DNA of 33,428 nt from an archaeon (GTDB lineage: Archaea; Nanobdellota; Nanobdellia; Pacearchaeales; GW2011-AR1): assembly GCA_018651605.1 (NCBI GenBank), contig JABIDS010000005.1, positions 1-33,428 of the forward strand. The letters run 5' to 3'. The first letter of the stretch is position 1. Every line of letters begins with the position of its first letter. The translations under genes were made by a program, and so were the position numbers. Below are positions 6,331 to 13,391 of the stretch, piece after piece. The notes under the pieces were generated by a model that searched no databases, was not told the DNA's origin, and was given only the letters and a program-made list of their open reading frames with translations.

Positions 6331-6377
6331 GGGCCCCTCGGTTCTTACGAACCTGCGGGAATCCGGGTGGGGCTATT
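6331..6377 (+). pseudogene. Interrupted duplicate of the tRNA-Gln 3' half
   Basis: Bases 6359-6377 repeat exactly 6266-6284 (19 bases of T arm, acceptor strand and the first bases beyond). Upstream of that, GGGCCCCTCGGTTC at 6331-6344 resembles the tRNA's GGGACCCCGGTTC, so the copy is longer but its T loop is interrupted between GGTTC and GAATCC by 14 extra bases (TTACGAACCTGCGG), which themselves form a small hairpin with GGTTC. No 5' half is present, so it cannot make a tRNA. It may mark an integration or excision event at the tRNA 3' end. Confidence 0.65.
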
Positions 6378-6394
6378 TGATAAACTAGAATATT

Positions 6395-6417
6395 CCTTAT
6401 CATAAGGTTTAAATACC
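6395..6417 (+). promoter_or_regulatory. Promoter of rpsO with an adjoining palindrome
   Basis: GGTTTAAATACC (6406-6417) is a TATA box 20-31 bases before the ATG, so the message is probably leaderless. Directly before it lies the perfect palindrome CCTTAT-C-ATAAGG (6395-6407), a possible operator where the upstream recognition element should be. Confidence 0.6.
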
Positions 6418-6436
6418 GAAATTTATCTAATCTATA

Positions 6437-6799
6437 ATGGTAAAAGCAAAACAAATAATGGAAAAGCCGGTTTGGTTGAAATATACTAAAGATGAAGTTA
6501 AGGCGATTATTATTAAGTTAGCTAAGCAAGGTTTGACTGCTGAAAAGATTGGGCTTACTCTTAGGGATCAGTATGGTGTTCCAAATGTTAGTTTGTATGG
6601 AATTAAAATTAAGAAGGTTTTGGAGGCTGAAGGGAAATTTGAAGAGCCGACTAATTTGAATCTTAAGAAAAAGTTGGATGCAATAATTGGTCATTATAAG
6701 AAGAATAAGCAAGATAAAAAAGCTGAGCGTTCATTGATTATTACTAAAGCAAAGTTGAAGAAAAGGGATGATTATTCAAAGAAAAAGTTTGATAAATAA
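6437..6799 (+). CDS. rps15: 30S ribosomal protein S15 (archaeal uS15)
   Basis: 120 aa. Archaeal and eukaryotic uS15 has an N-terminal extension compared with the 89-aa bacterial protein. The start here (MVKAKQIMEKPVWLKYT) is shorter than in many archaea, where the family is about 150 aa. The segment TAEKIGLTLRDQYGVPNV and the C-terminal three-helix RNA-binding part, with IIGHYKKNKQDKKAERSL and a basic tail, are characteristic. It binds the central domain of 16S rRNA. It follows tRNA-Gln and precedes the DHH-family gene by 47 bases, an arrangement of rps15 next to a RecJ-like gene that is recurrent in archaea. Confidence 0.93.
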   Translation: MVKAKQIMEKPVWLKYTKDEVKAIIIKLAKQGLTAEKIGLTLRDQYGVPNVSLYGIKIKKVLEAEGKFEEPTNLNLKKKLDAIIGHYKKNKQDKKAERSLIITKAKLKKRDDYSKKKFDK

Positions 6800-6846
6800 T
6801 CTTTGTGAGTAGTAGATAGAATTTAAATAAATTTTAAAAGGGGATA

Positions 6847-8181
6847 ATGACATTAGATACTATAGAGAAATTTTCAAAGAGATTTTTAGAAAAAGCAGAG
6901 GGCAAGAGGATACATTTGGTTAGTCATTTTGATACTGATGGGATAAGTTCTGCTGCGATTGTTTCGAAGGCTTTTGAGAGATTGGATATGCAGTTTTCTG
7001 TTAAGATTTTGAAGAGTTTGAGTGATGAGGAGATTGATTTGTTTCCAGATGATAAGTTGATTGTTATTCTTGATTTGGGTTCTGGAAGTTTGAATAAGTT
7101 GACTGAAAGTGGAAAGGAGATTTTTATAATTGATCATCATGAATTGGAGAATAAAAAGATTTCTGAGGATATTGATATTTTGAATTTTCATTTGATTGAA
7201 GGTGGAGAGAGTTTGTGTAGTGCAGAGTTGACTTATCTTTTTGCTCGGGCGATTTCAATGGATAATAAGGATTTGGCTCATTTGGCTATTTTGGGAATGG
7301 TAGGAGATGTGATGGAGAGGACAATAAATAAAACTCGTGATATGATAATTAAGGAGGCGAATGTTAAGGTTAAGAAAGGGCTTTTGATTTATCCGTCTAC
7401 GCGTCCGTTGGATAGGGCTTTGGAGTATAATTCTCGTCCGTTTATTCCAGGTGTTACTGGGAATTCGCAGGGGACATTTGAACTTTTGAAAGAAGCTGGA
7501 ATTGAGAAGAATGGGAGAGTGTTTAAGGCATTGATTGATTTGACTGATGATGAAATGAGGAATCTTGTTACGTCTGTGATGTTGAGGTTGAATGGGCAAG
7601 AGAAGAATTCTGATTTTATTGGTAATTTGTATTTGTTGAAGTTTTTTAATAAAGTTGAGGATGCTCGGGAGTTGTCTGCAATGATTAATGCTTGTAGTCG
7701 AATGGATAAACCTGAGATTGCGTTGATGTTGTGTTTGGGAAATACTTTTGCGCGGAAACAGGCTGAGAGGATTTATGTTAAGTATCGGCAGCATATTATT
7801 TCGGGTTTAAGGTATATTGATGAGAATAAAAAGATAGAAGGGCGTGAGTATATTATTATTAATGCTCGGGATAAAATTAAGGATACTATTATTGGGACGT
7901 TGGCTTCTATTTTGTCTTTTTCGTCTATGTATAAAGAGGGGACGATAATTATTGCGATGGCGTATAATGAGGATAAAATTAAGGTTTCTACTAGGATGGC
8001 TGGGCGGGATGTTAATTCTGGAAGGAATTTGAAGGAGTTGTTGGATAGTGTTATGAGGACTCTTGGTGGGCAGAGTGGTGGACATAAGATGGCGGCGGGT
8101 TGTGTTATTAGTCGTGAAGATGAAGAGAAGTTTATTGAATTGATGAAGAAAAAATTGGAGTTTGAGGTTGAGAAGGTTTAG
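6847..8181 (+). CDS. RecJ-like DHH-family phosphoesterase / single-strand exonuclease
   Basis: 444 aa with the DHH and DHHA1 domains. Motif I is SHFDTDG (26-32), motif II ILDLGSG (74-80), motif III the signature DHH in IIDHHE (94-99), motif IV GMVGD (150-154), and the C-terminal DHHA1 glycine motif GGQSGGHKMAAG is near 407-418. These residues bind two Mn ions and hydrolyse phosphodiesters. Archaeal relatives include GAN, a 5'-3' exonuclease bound to GINS, and 3'-5' RNases or exonucleases, and this sequence alone does not decide between them. The neighbour rps15 supports the archaeal RecJ-like group. Strong use of G- and T-ending codons marks it as an old resident of this strand. Confidence 0.88.
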   Translation: MTLDTIEKFSKRFLEKAEGKRIHLVSHFDTDGISSAAIVSKAFERLDMQFSVKILKSLSDEEIDLFPDDKLIVILDLGSGSLNKLTESGKEIFIIDHHELENKKISEDIDILNFHLIEGGESLCSAELTYLFARAISMDNKDLAHLAILGMVGDVMERTINKTRDMIIKEANVKVKKGLLIYPSTRPLDRALEYNSRPFIPGVTGNSQGTFELLKEAGIEKNGRVFKALIDLTDDEMRNLVTSVMLRLNGQEKNSDFIGNLYLLKFFNKVEDARELSAMINACSRMDKPEIALMLCLGNTFARKQAERIYVKYRQHIISGLRYIDENKKIEGREYIIINARDKIKDTIIGTLASILSFSSMYKEGTIIIAMAYNEDKIKVSTRMAGRDVNSGRNLKELLDSVMRTLGGQSGGHKMAAGCVISREDEEKFIELMKKKLEFEVEKV

Positions 8182-8316
8182 TTAGATTTTTGGTTATTGA
8201 GGGGTTTTAAGATTTTATAGAAATCTCTTGTGATTAATTGTTGTTCTTATGAGATTGCTATATCTGAATTAAAAGATAAACTAAATGTAAATAATAAGTG
8301 ATTAGCTTTGATTGAG

Positions 8317-8751
8317 TTAAGCAACTGATCTTCCATCTCTATGGATTTGAGGGGTATAAGATAATCCATAAACTTTTTGTAATTCTCCAGCAATTCTCTG
8401 AGTCCTATCAATTACAGGTTGTTCTTCTCCCTTTACTCCGTCAACAGCTGAGGAAAAGCAATCATGAATTTTACCCTCTTTATCAGTATATCCAAAATGA
8501 ACTCTCCATCTGAAATCTTTTTCATAACCAACAGTAGCTTCAATAAGTTCATTAGAACCTGGCTCTCTTGGAATCATCTCTTTTATCGGTTTCTTATAAT
8601 TTTTTTCATCACCACAGGTAACATTTAAAACAGTTTTTTCTACCCCTTCTTTTTGTTTAACTGCATTTTCCATGGCAAATTGCATTTCACAACCAACATC
8701 ATAAACTGATTGTAATAAAGGGTCTAAGTCTTCAAGTTTTAATTTTCCCAT
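8317..8751 (-). CDS. Hypothetical 144-aa protein
   Basis: A soluble protein with no signal peptide or membrane segment and no family I recognise. The first 35 residues are probably helical (LEDLDPLLQSVYDVGCEM), the middle is alternating and strand-like (ATVGYEKDFRWRVHFGYTDK) and the C-terminus is helix then basic tail. Two Cys (27 and 46) and one at about 99 are scattered, so no zinc site is evident. It stands alone: stop codon 135 bases after the RecJ-like gene on the opposite strand and divergent from rps27e. TATA-like AAAs lie 20-30 bases before its ATG. Codon use is A/T-neutral, like the gsh operon. Confidence 0.65.
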   Translation of the reverse strand: MGKLKLEDLDPLLQSVYDVGCEMQFAMENAVKQKEGVEKTVLNVTCGDEKNYKKPIKEMIPREPGSNELIEATVGYEKDFRWRVHFGYTDKEGKIHDCFSSAVDGVKGEEQPVIDRTQRIAGELQKVYGLSYTPQIHRDGRSVA

Positions 8752-8832
8752 GTTTTATAACAAATAATCTTCTTTTTAAACATTTCTACCCTCAAAAAGA
8801 CTAATCAAGATAACAATGTAAATTCCCCCAAA

Positions 8833-8844
8833 CCTTTAAAAACC
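8833..8844 (+). promoter_or_regulatory. TATA box of rps27e
   Basis: CCTTTAAAAACC lies 20-31 bases before the ATG at 8864. It supports that ATG over an upstream in-frame TTG at 8846, which falls almost on the TATA box. Confidence 0.65.
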
Positions 8845-8863
8845 ATTGAAATTGTATTTGTTT

Positions 8864-9034
8864 ATGGGAAAATATAGATTTATCAAAGTAAGATGTCAAT
8901 CATGTAAGAATGAGCAGACGATATTTGAAGGCGCGACAACAAATGTTAAGTGTTTGATTTGCGATGCAGTTATAGCTGAGCCAAAAGGTGGTAAGGCAGA
9001 TATTAAGGCGCGGATGGTTGAGGTTTTGAATTGA
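8864..9034 (+). CDS. rps27e: 30S ribosomal protein S27e
   Basis: 56 aa from the ATG at 8864 (MGKYRFIKVRCQSCKNEQTI). Four Cys in two CxxC pairs (CQSC and CLIC) make the zinc ribbon of eS27. The length agrees with archaeal eS27 (about 55-65 aa). I preferred this ATG over an upstream TTG because of the TATA spacing. In many archaea rps27e is next to the aIF2-alpha gene. Here an orphan gene on the other strand stands between them, possibly inserted. The stop is directly adjacent to the stop of that convergent gene. Confidence 0.93.
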   Translation: MGKYRFIKVRCQSCKNEQTIFEGATTNVKCLICDAVIAEPKGGKADIKARMVEVLN

Positions 9035-9373
9035 TTATTCTTTAAAGATTTTAGCTAAGTCTTCTAAAACTTCTATGTCTGTGTGATAATCATTAGGTTT
9101 AGAAGTAACTTGTTCTAATTTTTCTTGGTCTACGAGTGGTCCATGAATAATTCTAGAGGCTTCTAGTATAACCTTTACTGCTACTTGATAATTTCTTAAA
9201 ATATCTCCTCTAATTTCTTCTGGGAGTTCATCTACTTTTTCTCTTAGATTTTTTAATGTTCTAATATTATATCTGAAAGATTCTCCATTATAGGCAATAT
9301 CCGTTCCTGCAACAGTATAATGATTACTCATGCAATTTGGATTTGTAACATCTGGTTTGCCTATTCTTGTCAT
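9035..9373 (-). CDS. Hypothetical protein between rps27e and aIF2-alpha
   Basis: A soluble protein of 112 aa if it starts at Met 9373 (MTRIGKPDVTNPNCMSNHYT), or 128 aa from an ATG at 9421 that would lie against the opposing promoter. After a short N-terminal strand region it is mostly helical (IRTLKNLREKVDELPEEIRG onward) and ends in an acidic helix. I recognise no family. It interrupts the common archaeal rps27e-aIF2-alpha pairing and uses A/T-neutral codons, so insertion after the two genes were joined is plausible. Confidence 0.6.
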   Translation of the reverse strand: MTRIGKPDVTNPNCMSNHYTVAGTDIAYNGESFRYNIRTLKNLREKVDELPEEIRGDILRNYQVAVKVILEASRIIHGPLVDQEKLEQVTSKPNDYHTDIEVLEDLAKIFKE

Positions 9374-9437
9374 GAGGAATATAGTTCTATTTGACTTATA
9401 AGTATTATTATATTTTAACATATAACTGAAAAAGAAA

Positions 9438-9449
9438 GCTTTATAATCC
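9438..9449 (+). promoter_or_regulatory. TATA box of the aIF2-alpha gene
   Basis: GCTTTATAATCC lies 20-31 bases before ATG 9469. It supports that start over the in-frame TTG at 9454. Confidence 0.6.
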
Positions 9450-9468
9450 TTGATTGGAGTTTAATTCT

Positions 9469-10194
9469 ATGGTTAATAATTATGAATTAGAAGAAGGGCA
9501 GATTGTGCTTTGCATTGTTGAGAAAATCTTGGGGACAACTGTGTTTGTGAAGATTGATGGTAATGGTGAGGGAACGATTACGACATCGGAGATTTCGCCG
9601 GGTAGGATTCGTAATTTGAGGGATTATGTTGTGCCTGGTAAGAAGATTGTTTGTAAGATTTTGAGTATTCGTGGTGAGAGGGTGCATTTGTCTTTGCGTA
9701 GAGTTAAGCAGAGTGAGAAAAAGGAGCTTTTGGAAAAGGTTGCTAAGGAGAGAAGTTTTAGGGCGATGTTGAAGACTGTTTTGGGTAAGGAGAATGTTGG
9801 AGCTGTTGTTGAAAAGATTGGTGAGGATTATGATTTGGTTGATTTTTTTGAGAAGGTTCGTGAGGATTCTGATTTGTTGGAAAAGTATGTTGGTAAGTCT
9901 GATGGTGAGAAGATATTGAAGATTTTGGATTCTAAGAAAGATAAGTTGAAGGAGATTAGGAAAAAGTTTGTTTTGTCTAATAAGAGTTCTGAAGGGATTT
10001 CTGTTGTGAGAGATATTTTGGAGAGTTCTTGTAAGGGTTCTAAGTGTGAAATTAGTTATGTTGCTGCTGGGAAGTATAGGTTAGGAATTAAGGGGGAGGA
10101 TTTTAAGGAGATAAAGGGAGAGGTTGCGAAGGTGATGGGTGATGTGGAGAAGAAGGCTAGGAAAAAGGGTTGTGAGTTTGAGGTTTTGAAGTAA
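9469..10194 (+). CDS. Translation initiation factor aIF2 subunit alpha
   Basis: 241 aa from ATG 9469 (MVNNYELEEGQIVLC). An N-terminal S1/OB domain covers about residues 8-80 with the typical EGTITTSEISPGRIRNLRDY and VHLSLRRV segments, then the helical domain (about 85-165) and the alpha/beta C-terminal domain that contacts the gamma subunit (SYVAAGKYRLGIKGEDFKE). The factor is part of the aIF2 trimer that brings initiator Met-tRNA to the small subunit. The serine phosphorylated in eukaryotic eIF2-alpha lies in the TSEIS region, but archaeal phosphoregulation is not established. The protein is slightly shorter than the usual 260-275 aa. Confidence 0.93.
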   Translation: MVNNYELEEGQIVLCIVEKILGTTVFVKIDGNGEGTITTSEISPGRIRNLRDYVVPGKKIVCKILSIRGERVHLSLRRVKQSEKKELLEKVAKERSFRAMLKTVLGKENVGAVVEKIGEDYDLVDFFEKVREDSDLLEKYVGKSDGEKILKILDSKKDKLKEIRKKFVLSNKSSEGISVVRDILESSCKGSKCEISYVAAGKYRLGIKGEDFKEIKGEVAKVMGDVEKKARKKGCEFEVLK

Positions 10195-10256
10195 GAATTT
10201 TGAAATCTTGTAATTTTTAGAAGTTTTGAAGATGAGTTTTTCTTTAGTTTATATTG

Positions 10257-11519
10257 TTATTCAATCCCTTTAATAAGTCCTTTTCCCCAAGGTTTTTCTC
10301 CGACTTCTGTGCAACCTCTGCCATGATACATTCCAGAAGTATGTCCTCCATCTAGGGGAATTGTTTGTCCATTGAGATAATTGAAATTGTCTGATGCTAA
10401 TTCTACAATCTGTTTTGCCATATTTCTGGGATTTGATATAAATCCTGCGATTGTTTCTGTTTGTCCAATTTCTGCAAAATCTAATTCTGGCATTAGTCTA
10501 AAATGATTTGCAGTTGCAGTCCATCCTGGTGCAATGGCATTTACTCTGATTTTTGGAGAAAGTTCTATTGCAAGTTGTCTTGTTAATCCTATAATTCCTG
10601 CTTTTGTCATTGCATAAACTGAATGTCCTGCCATTCCATTAAAACCATGAACTGATGAAAGATTGATGATTGTTCCTTTTCCTTGTTTTTTCATATGAGG
10701 TGCTGCTGCTTGAGTTACAAAAAATGCCCCCCCTAAGTTGACATTTGTTAAGCTATTGAATTGTTCGAAATTTGTGTTTTCAAATTTTTGATTCATAGTA
10801 ATTCCTGCATTATTTACTACAATATCTACCCCATTTAAATATTCAATGGCTTTATTTGCAAAAATAGGAATATTTTCTAAGTTTCTGAAATCTCCTTGAA
10901 ATGCTCTTGCTTCTCTTCCATATTCTCTTGCTAAATCTACTACTGATTCAGCTCCTCTTTGAAATTCTTGAGTTGGATAATGTAATGCTACTTTTGCACC
11001 TCTTCTTAAAAATTCTAATGCTGTTGCTCTTCCTATTCCTGTATCTGAACCTGTGACGATTATTCTTTGGTTATCGAATTGGGTTGTGTTAGGTTCTGGA
11101 TATAAATAATTTTTATTTAATAATTGTAGTGAATCTTCTAACCCTTTATTTGCTAATTTTGATGCAGATAGTTGCCAGGAATCTCCTTCTAAGGTATTTA
11201 CATACTTTTCTAATAACTTGTTTAATTCTGGAATTTTATTTTCTTGAGTTCTATTTTGAATTGCAGGTCCGATTGTTTCCTGAGTTAGTGAGTATCCTAT
11301 ACTGAATGCTTCATCTGATTTAAAAAACTCTGTAACATCTATGCTTGGAGCATATCTTTCTTCACCTTTAGAAAAAATATAATCTATTACTCCTTGTAAT
11401 CCTGCGACTCTTGAGTCTTGGAAACTTGTAATTGGTTTTTTGTTATATTCATGAGAGATTTTTAGAACTTCCTTATCTAATCCTGAATCTTTTGCTATTT
11501 GATATAGGTAATCATTCAT
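10257..11519 (-). CDS. SDR-family oxidoreductase with a 150-residue N-terminal extension
   Basis: 420 aa. Residues about 150-400 are a classical short-chain dehydrogenase: cofactor motif TGSDTGIG (156-163), NNAG (236-239), catalytic Ser near 289 in INLSSVHG, YAMTK (Tyr302, Lys306) and the C-terminal GQTIPLDGGH. The nearest common type is 3-oxoacyl reductase or glucose-dehydrogenase-like SDRs. Substrate and cofactor preference are unclear; the HYPTQ after the second strand lacks a clear adenosine-binding Asp. Residues 1-150 are a mostly helical domain I do not recognise. A TATA box (GGTTTTTAAGGA on the + strand, 11539-11550) lies 20-31 bases upstream. Single-gene unit, neutral codon use. Confidence 0.85.
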   Translation of the reverse strand: MNDYLYQIAKDSGLDKEVLKISHEYNKKPITSFQDSRVAGLQGVIDYIFSKGEERYAPSIDVTEFFKSDEAFSIGYSLTQETIGPAIQNRTQENKIPELNKLLEKYVNTLEGDSWQLSASKLANKGLEDSLQLLNKNYLYPEPNTTQFDNQRIIVTGSDTGIGRATALEFLRRGAKVALHYPTQEFQRGAESVVDLAREYGREARAFQGDFRNLENIPIFANKAIEYLNGVDIVVNNAGITMNQKFENTNFEQFNSLTNVNLGGAFFVTQAAAPHMKKQGKGTIINLSSVHGFNGMAGHSVYAMTKAGIIGLTRQLAIELSPKIRVNAIAPGWTATANHFRLMPELDFAEIGQTETIAGFISNPRNMAKQIVELASDNFNYLNGQTIPLDGGHTSGMYHGRGCTEVGEKPWGKGLIKGIE

Positions 11520-11538
11520 ATTATATTTTTGTAATGTA

Positions 11539-11550
11539 GGTTTTTAAGGA
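11539..11550 (-). promoter_or_regulatory. TATA box of the SDR gene
   Basis: Minus-strand TCCTTAAAAACC, 20-31 bases from the start codon at 11519, as expected for a leaderless message. Confidence 0.55.
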
Positions 11551-11563
11551 TTGTTATGATTGT

Positions 11564-12871
11564 TTAGAATAAAGTTTTTTGTTCTTTTGGAATTTCTTGA
11601 ATTGGTTCTTCTTTTTCATCAAGTACGGCCTCGCCGTAAACTCCGTCGTATCCGGGTTTGACTTTTATTTGTCCATTTCGGTTTTTTATTATTAGGTCTG
11701 TTAGATGTTGGTTGTTTGTTGTTTGAAGGAGTTGTTCTTTTGGAGTTTTGAGTAAGATGTTGAACTCTGTTTGAAAGTTTTCAATTAGTTTGTCGTAGAT
11801 TGTCCAACAGGTTTTTGTGTTCATTCCTTTGCCTACGGCTAGGGAGATTATTTCGTGGAGGGGTAATAAGGTATAGAATTTTTTGTCGTCTTGAAAATTT
11901 TCATCTTCTTGAGATAATTCTTTAACTCTGCTATCCACTCCAATGATTAATGGTTTGTTGCATTTTGGGCAGATGTTGTTGAGGGTTTTTGTTTGTTCTG
12001 AAGATGATGAGAAGTTGCATTTTTCGTGGCCGTCGAAATGATATTTGCCGTAGGCAGGGTCTGTTTCTATTGTTCCTATGAATGTGTTGTTTCTTATTTG
12101 GTTGATGATTGTTTTATATGTTAGAGGTTGGTTTTCTTCTGGTTTATGGAATATTGTGGCTTCTCGTCCTAGGCGCCATGGCCAGAAAGAATGGAGGTCT
12201 GAGAAACTAACTATTGAGATATTGTTTTCTCTTAGTTCTTTTATTTTTAGGTTCATGTTTGGATCTGAGGAGATTCCTGTTTCAATTGCATGGATGTTTT
12301 TAGTTTGATCTTGAAATGCTTCTTGTAATGTGTTGAATCCTCCTTTGCTTCCAAATACTCCGAAATAAGGAGTCCAGATGTGGGCAGGGATTATTTCTAT
12401 GTCTGGATTTATTTCTTGCATTTTTGCTGAGAAGTCTCTGCATGAGATTTTGAATATTGGTCTGCCGTCATAGTCTCTTCTTCCTTTTGTGTCTAGGTAT
12501 TGATTGATTTTATCTACTGTTTCAAAGTTTGGTGCTAGGTATAGGAGGTGAACTCTTCTGCCTTTGTCTTCTTGAGTGTAGATTAATGAGATTTCGTGGG
12601 TTAGGATGAATGGGAATTTTCCTTGTTCGTCTTGGTAATAGTGGATTCCATTTTCTTCTTTTAGATGTTGTTTTAATTCTTTTAGCCATTCGTGGTGAGT
12701 GAAGTCTCCGGTGCCTAAGAGGTTGACTCCTTTGATTCTTGCCCATTTGACTAGGTTAGGAATGTTTAGTTCTTTGGAGCATGCTCTTGAGAATTTTGAG
12801 TGGATGTGGAGGTCTGCGATTATGGTGTTGGATATGTTTATTGGTGGGGTTGGTTTTGAATGAGGTTCCAT
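11564..12871 (-). CDS. Endonuclease Q-like PHP-domain DNA repair enzyme
   Basis: 435 aa. Residues about 15-290 form a PHP metal-dependent phosphoesterase domain: ADLHIHSKFSRA (His22, His24), a GTGDFTHHEW segment, ILTHEIS, IPAHIWTPYFG and the late FSDLHSFWPWRLGRE motif. A zinc-binding segment follows (GHEKCNFS then ICPKCNKP), as in EndoQ, then a helical C-terminus. EndoQ nicks DNA 5' of deaminated bases (hypoxanthine, uracil, xanthine) and of abasic sites, and is found in Thermococcales, some methanogens and scattered bacteria. The last residues (IQEIPKEQKTLF) resemble a PCNA-interacting PIP box (Q..tLF), which fits its known PCNA link. Its codons strongly favour A/C endings. Confidence 0.88.
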   Translation of the reverse strand: MEPHSKPTPPINISNTIIADLHIHSKFSRACSKELNIPNLVKWARIKGVNLLGTGDFTHHEWLKELKQHLKEENGIHYYQDEQGKFPFILTHEISLIYTQEDKGRRVHLLYLAPNFETVDKINQYLDTKGRRDYDGRPIFKISCRDFSAKMQEINPDIEIIPAHIWTPYFGVFGSKGGFNTLQEAFQDQTKNIHAIETGISSDPNMNLKIKELRENNISIVSFSDLHSFWPWRLGREATIFHKPEENQPLTYKTIINQIRNNTFIGTIETDPAYGKYHFDGHEKCNFSSSSEQTKTLNNICPKCNKPLIIGVDSRVKELSQEDENFQDDKKFYTLLPLHEIISLAVGKGMNTKTCWTIYDKLIENFQTEFNILLKTPKEQLLQTTNNQHLTDLIIKNRNGQIKVKPGYDGVYGEAVLDEKEEPIQEIPKEQKTLF

Positions 12872-12890
12872 TTTTTGATGAGGGGTGTTT

Positions 12891-12901
12891 GGTTTTTATA
12901 G
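12891..12901 (-). promoter_or_regulatory. TATA box of the EndoQ gene
   Basis: Minus-strand CTATAAAAACC, 20-30 bases before the ATG at 12871. Confidence 0.6.
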
Positions 12902-12912
12902 ATTGTTGTTTT

Positions 12913-12999
12913 TATGGAATGGGTTCGCTATGCTCACAGCTTATATTATGTTGCGTCGCTCTCGCGGACGGCTTGCGCCAGTCTGCTTCGCTGTTGAAC
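12913..12999. ncRNA. GC-rich structured island, possible ncRNA or element remnant
   Basis: This stretch is much richer in G+C than its surroundings and no convincing gene covers it. It contains GTTC and ACAGC near its start that can pair with GCTGT and GAAC near its end, and internally GACGGC-TTGC-GCC-A-GTC forms a hairpin with one bulge. In AT-rich archaea such islands often mark structured RNAs. It could equally be a remnant of a mobile element. No RNA family is recognised. Confidence 0.35.
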
Positions 13000-13049
13000 T
13001 CAGAGAATTGAAAAATTCTCTGATCCTTCAAAAAGAAGGGTTTTTGAAG
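13000..13049. repeat. Two consecutive perfect hairpins
   Basis: TCAGAGAATT (13000-13009) pairs with AATTCTCTGA (13014-13023) around GAAA, and CTTCAAAAA (13026-13034) pairs with TTTTTGAAG (13041-13049) around GAAGGG. They directly follow the GC-rich island and sit in the intergenic space upstream of the small orphan gene. They could be terminator-like, or the end of a structured element. Confidence 0.6.
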
Positions 13050-13157
13050 TTACTGAAATCTTGTAAATTTTGAAAGTTATGTTTAAGGTTTTCTTTTGTT
13101 TTGAGTATGTGGTTTGATTATAATAAAATATATAAGCTGTTTTTGGTTGTTGATGTT

Positions 13158-13391
13158 ATGGGAAATGGTTATGATGTGATAAGTAGGATTGTTGAGGGTT
13201 ATAGGTGTGAAGATATTCAAAGAAGGCCTTGTTCTCCTGAAGAAGTTGATTATTATGATCCTAGTGGTAAGAGTGTGAGGGATTTTTTAGAGAATATAAG
13301 AAGATATCGTAGACATTCAGAGGAAGTTGAAATAGGGCCTGTTTGTGATAGTCTTTATTCATCATCACAAACACCTTTATCTGTGACATAG
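13158..13391 (+). CDS. Small orphan protein converging on radA
   Basis: 77 aa from ATG 13158 (MGNGYDVISRIVEGYRCEDI). A clear TATA box (AATATATAAG, about 13128-13137) lies 20-30 bases before this ATG, which argues for it over the upstream in-frame ATG at 13101. The protein is charged, rich in Arg and Tyr, with Cys in RRPCSPEE and at the C-terminus, and has no membrane segment. Its last 37 bases overlap the 3' end of radA on the other strand. I know no family. The promoter and typical G/T-ending codons support expression. Confidence 0.5.
   Translation: MGNGYDVISRIVEGYRCEDIQRRPCSPEEVDYYDPSGKSVRDFLENIRRYRRHSEEVEIGPVCDSLYSSSQTPLSVT

Noticed and set aside
7255-7794. Minus-strand frame of 179 aa.
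   Set aside because: Lies inside the DHH-family gene, which has all catalytic motifs; the antisense frame is low-complexity and lacks any domain.
8210-8226. Hairpin AGATTT-TATAG-AAATCT after the DHH-family gene as a terminator.
   Set aside because: Only six A/T-rich pairs, with no T run following; common by chance in this composition.
12781-13073. Two + strand frames over the region upstream of the EndoQ gene.
   Set aside because: One starts inside the EndoQ gene; both cross the TATA box and the hairpins, and have no typical codon use or promoter.
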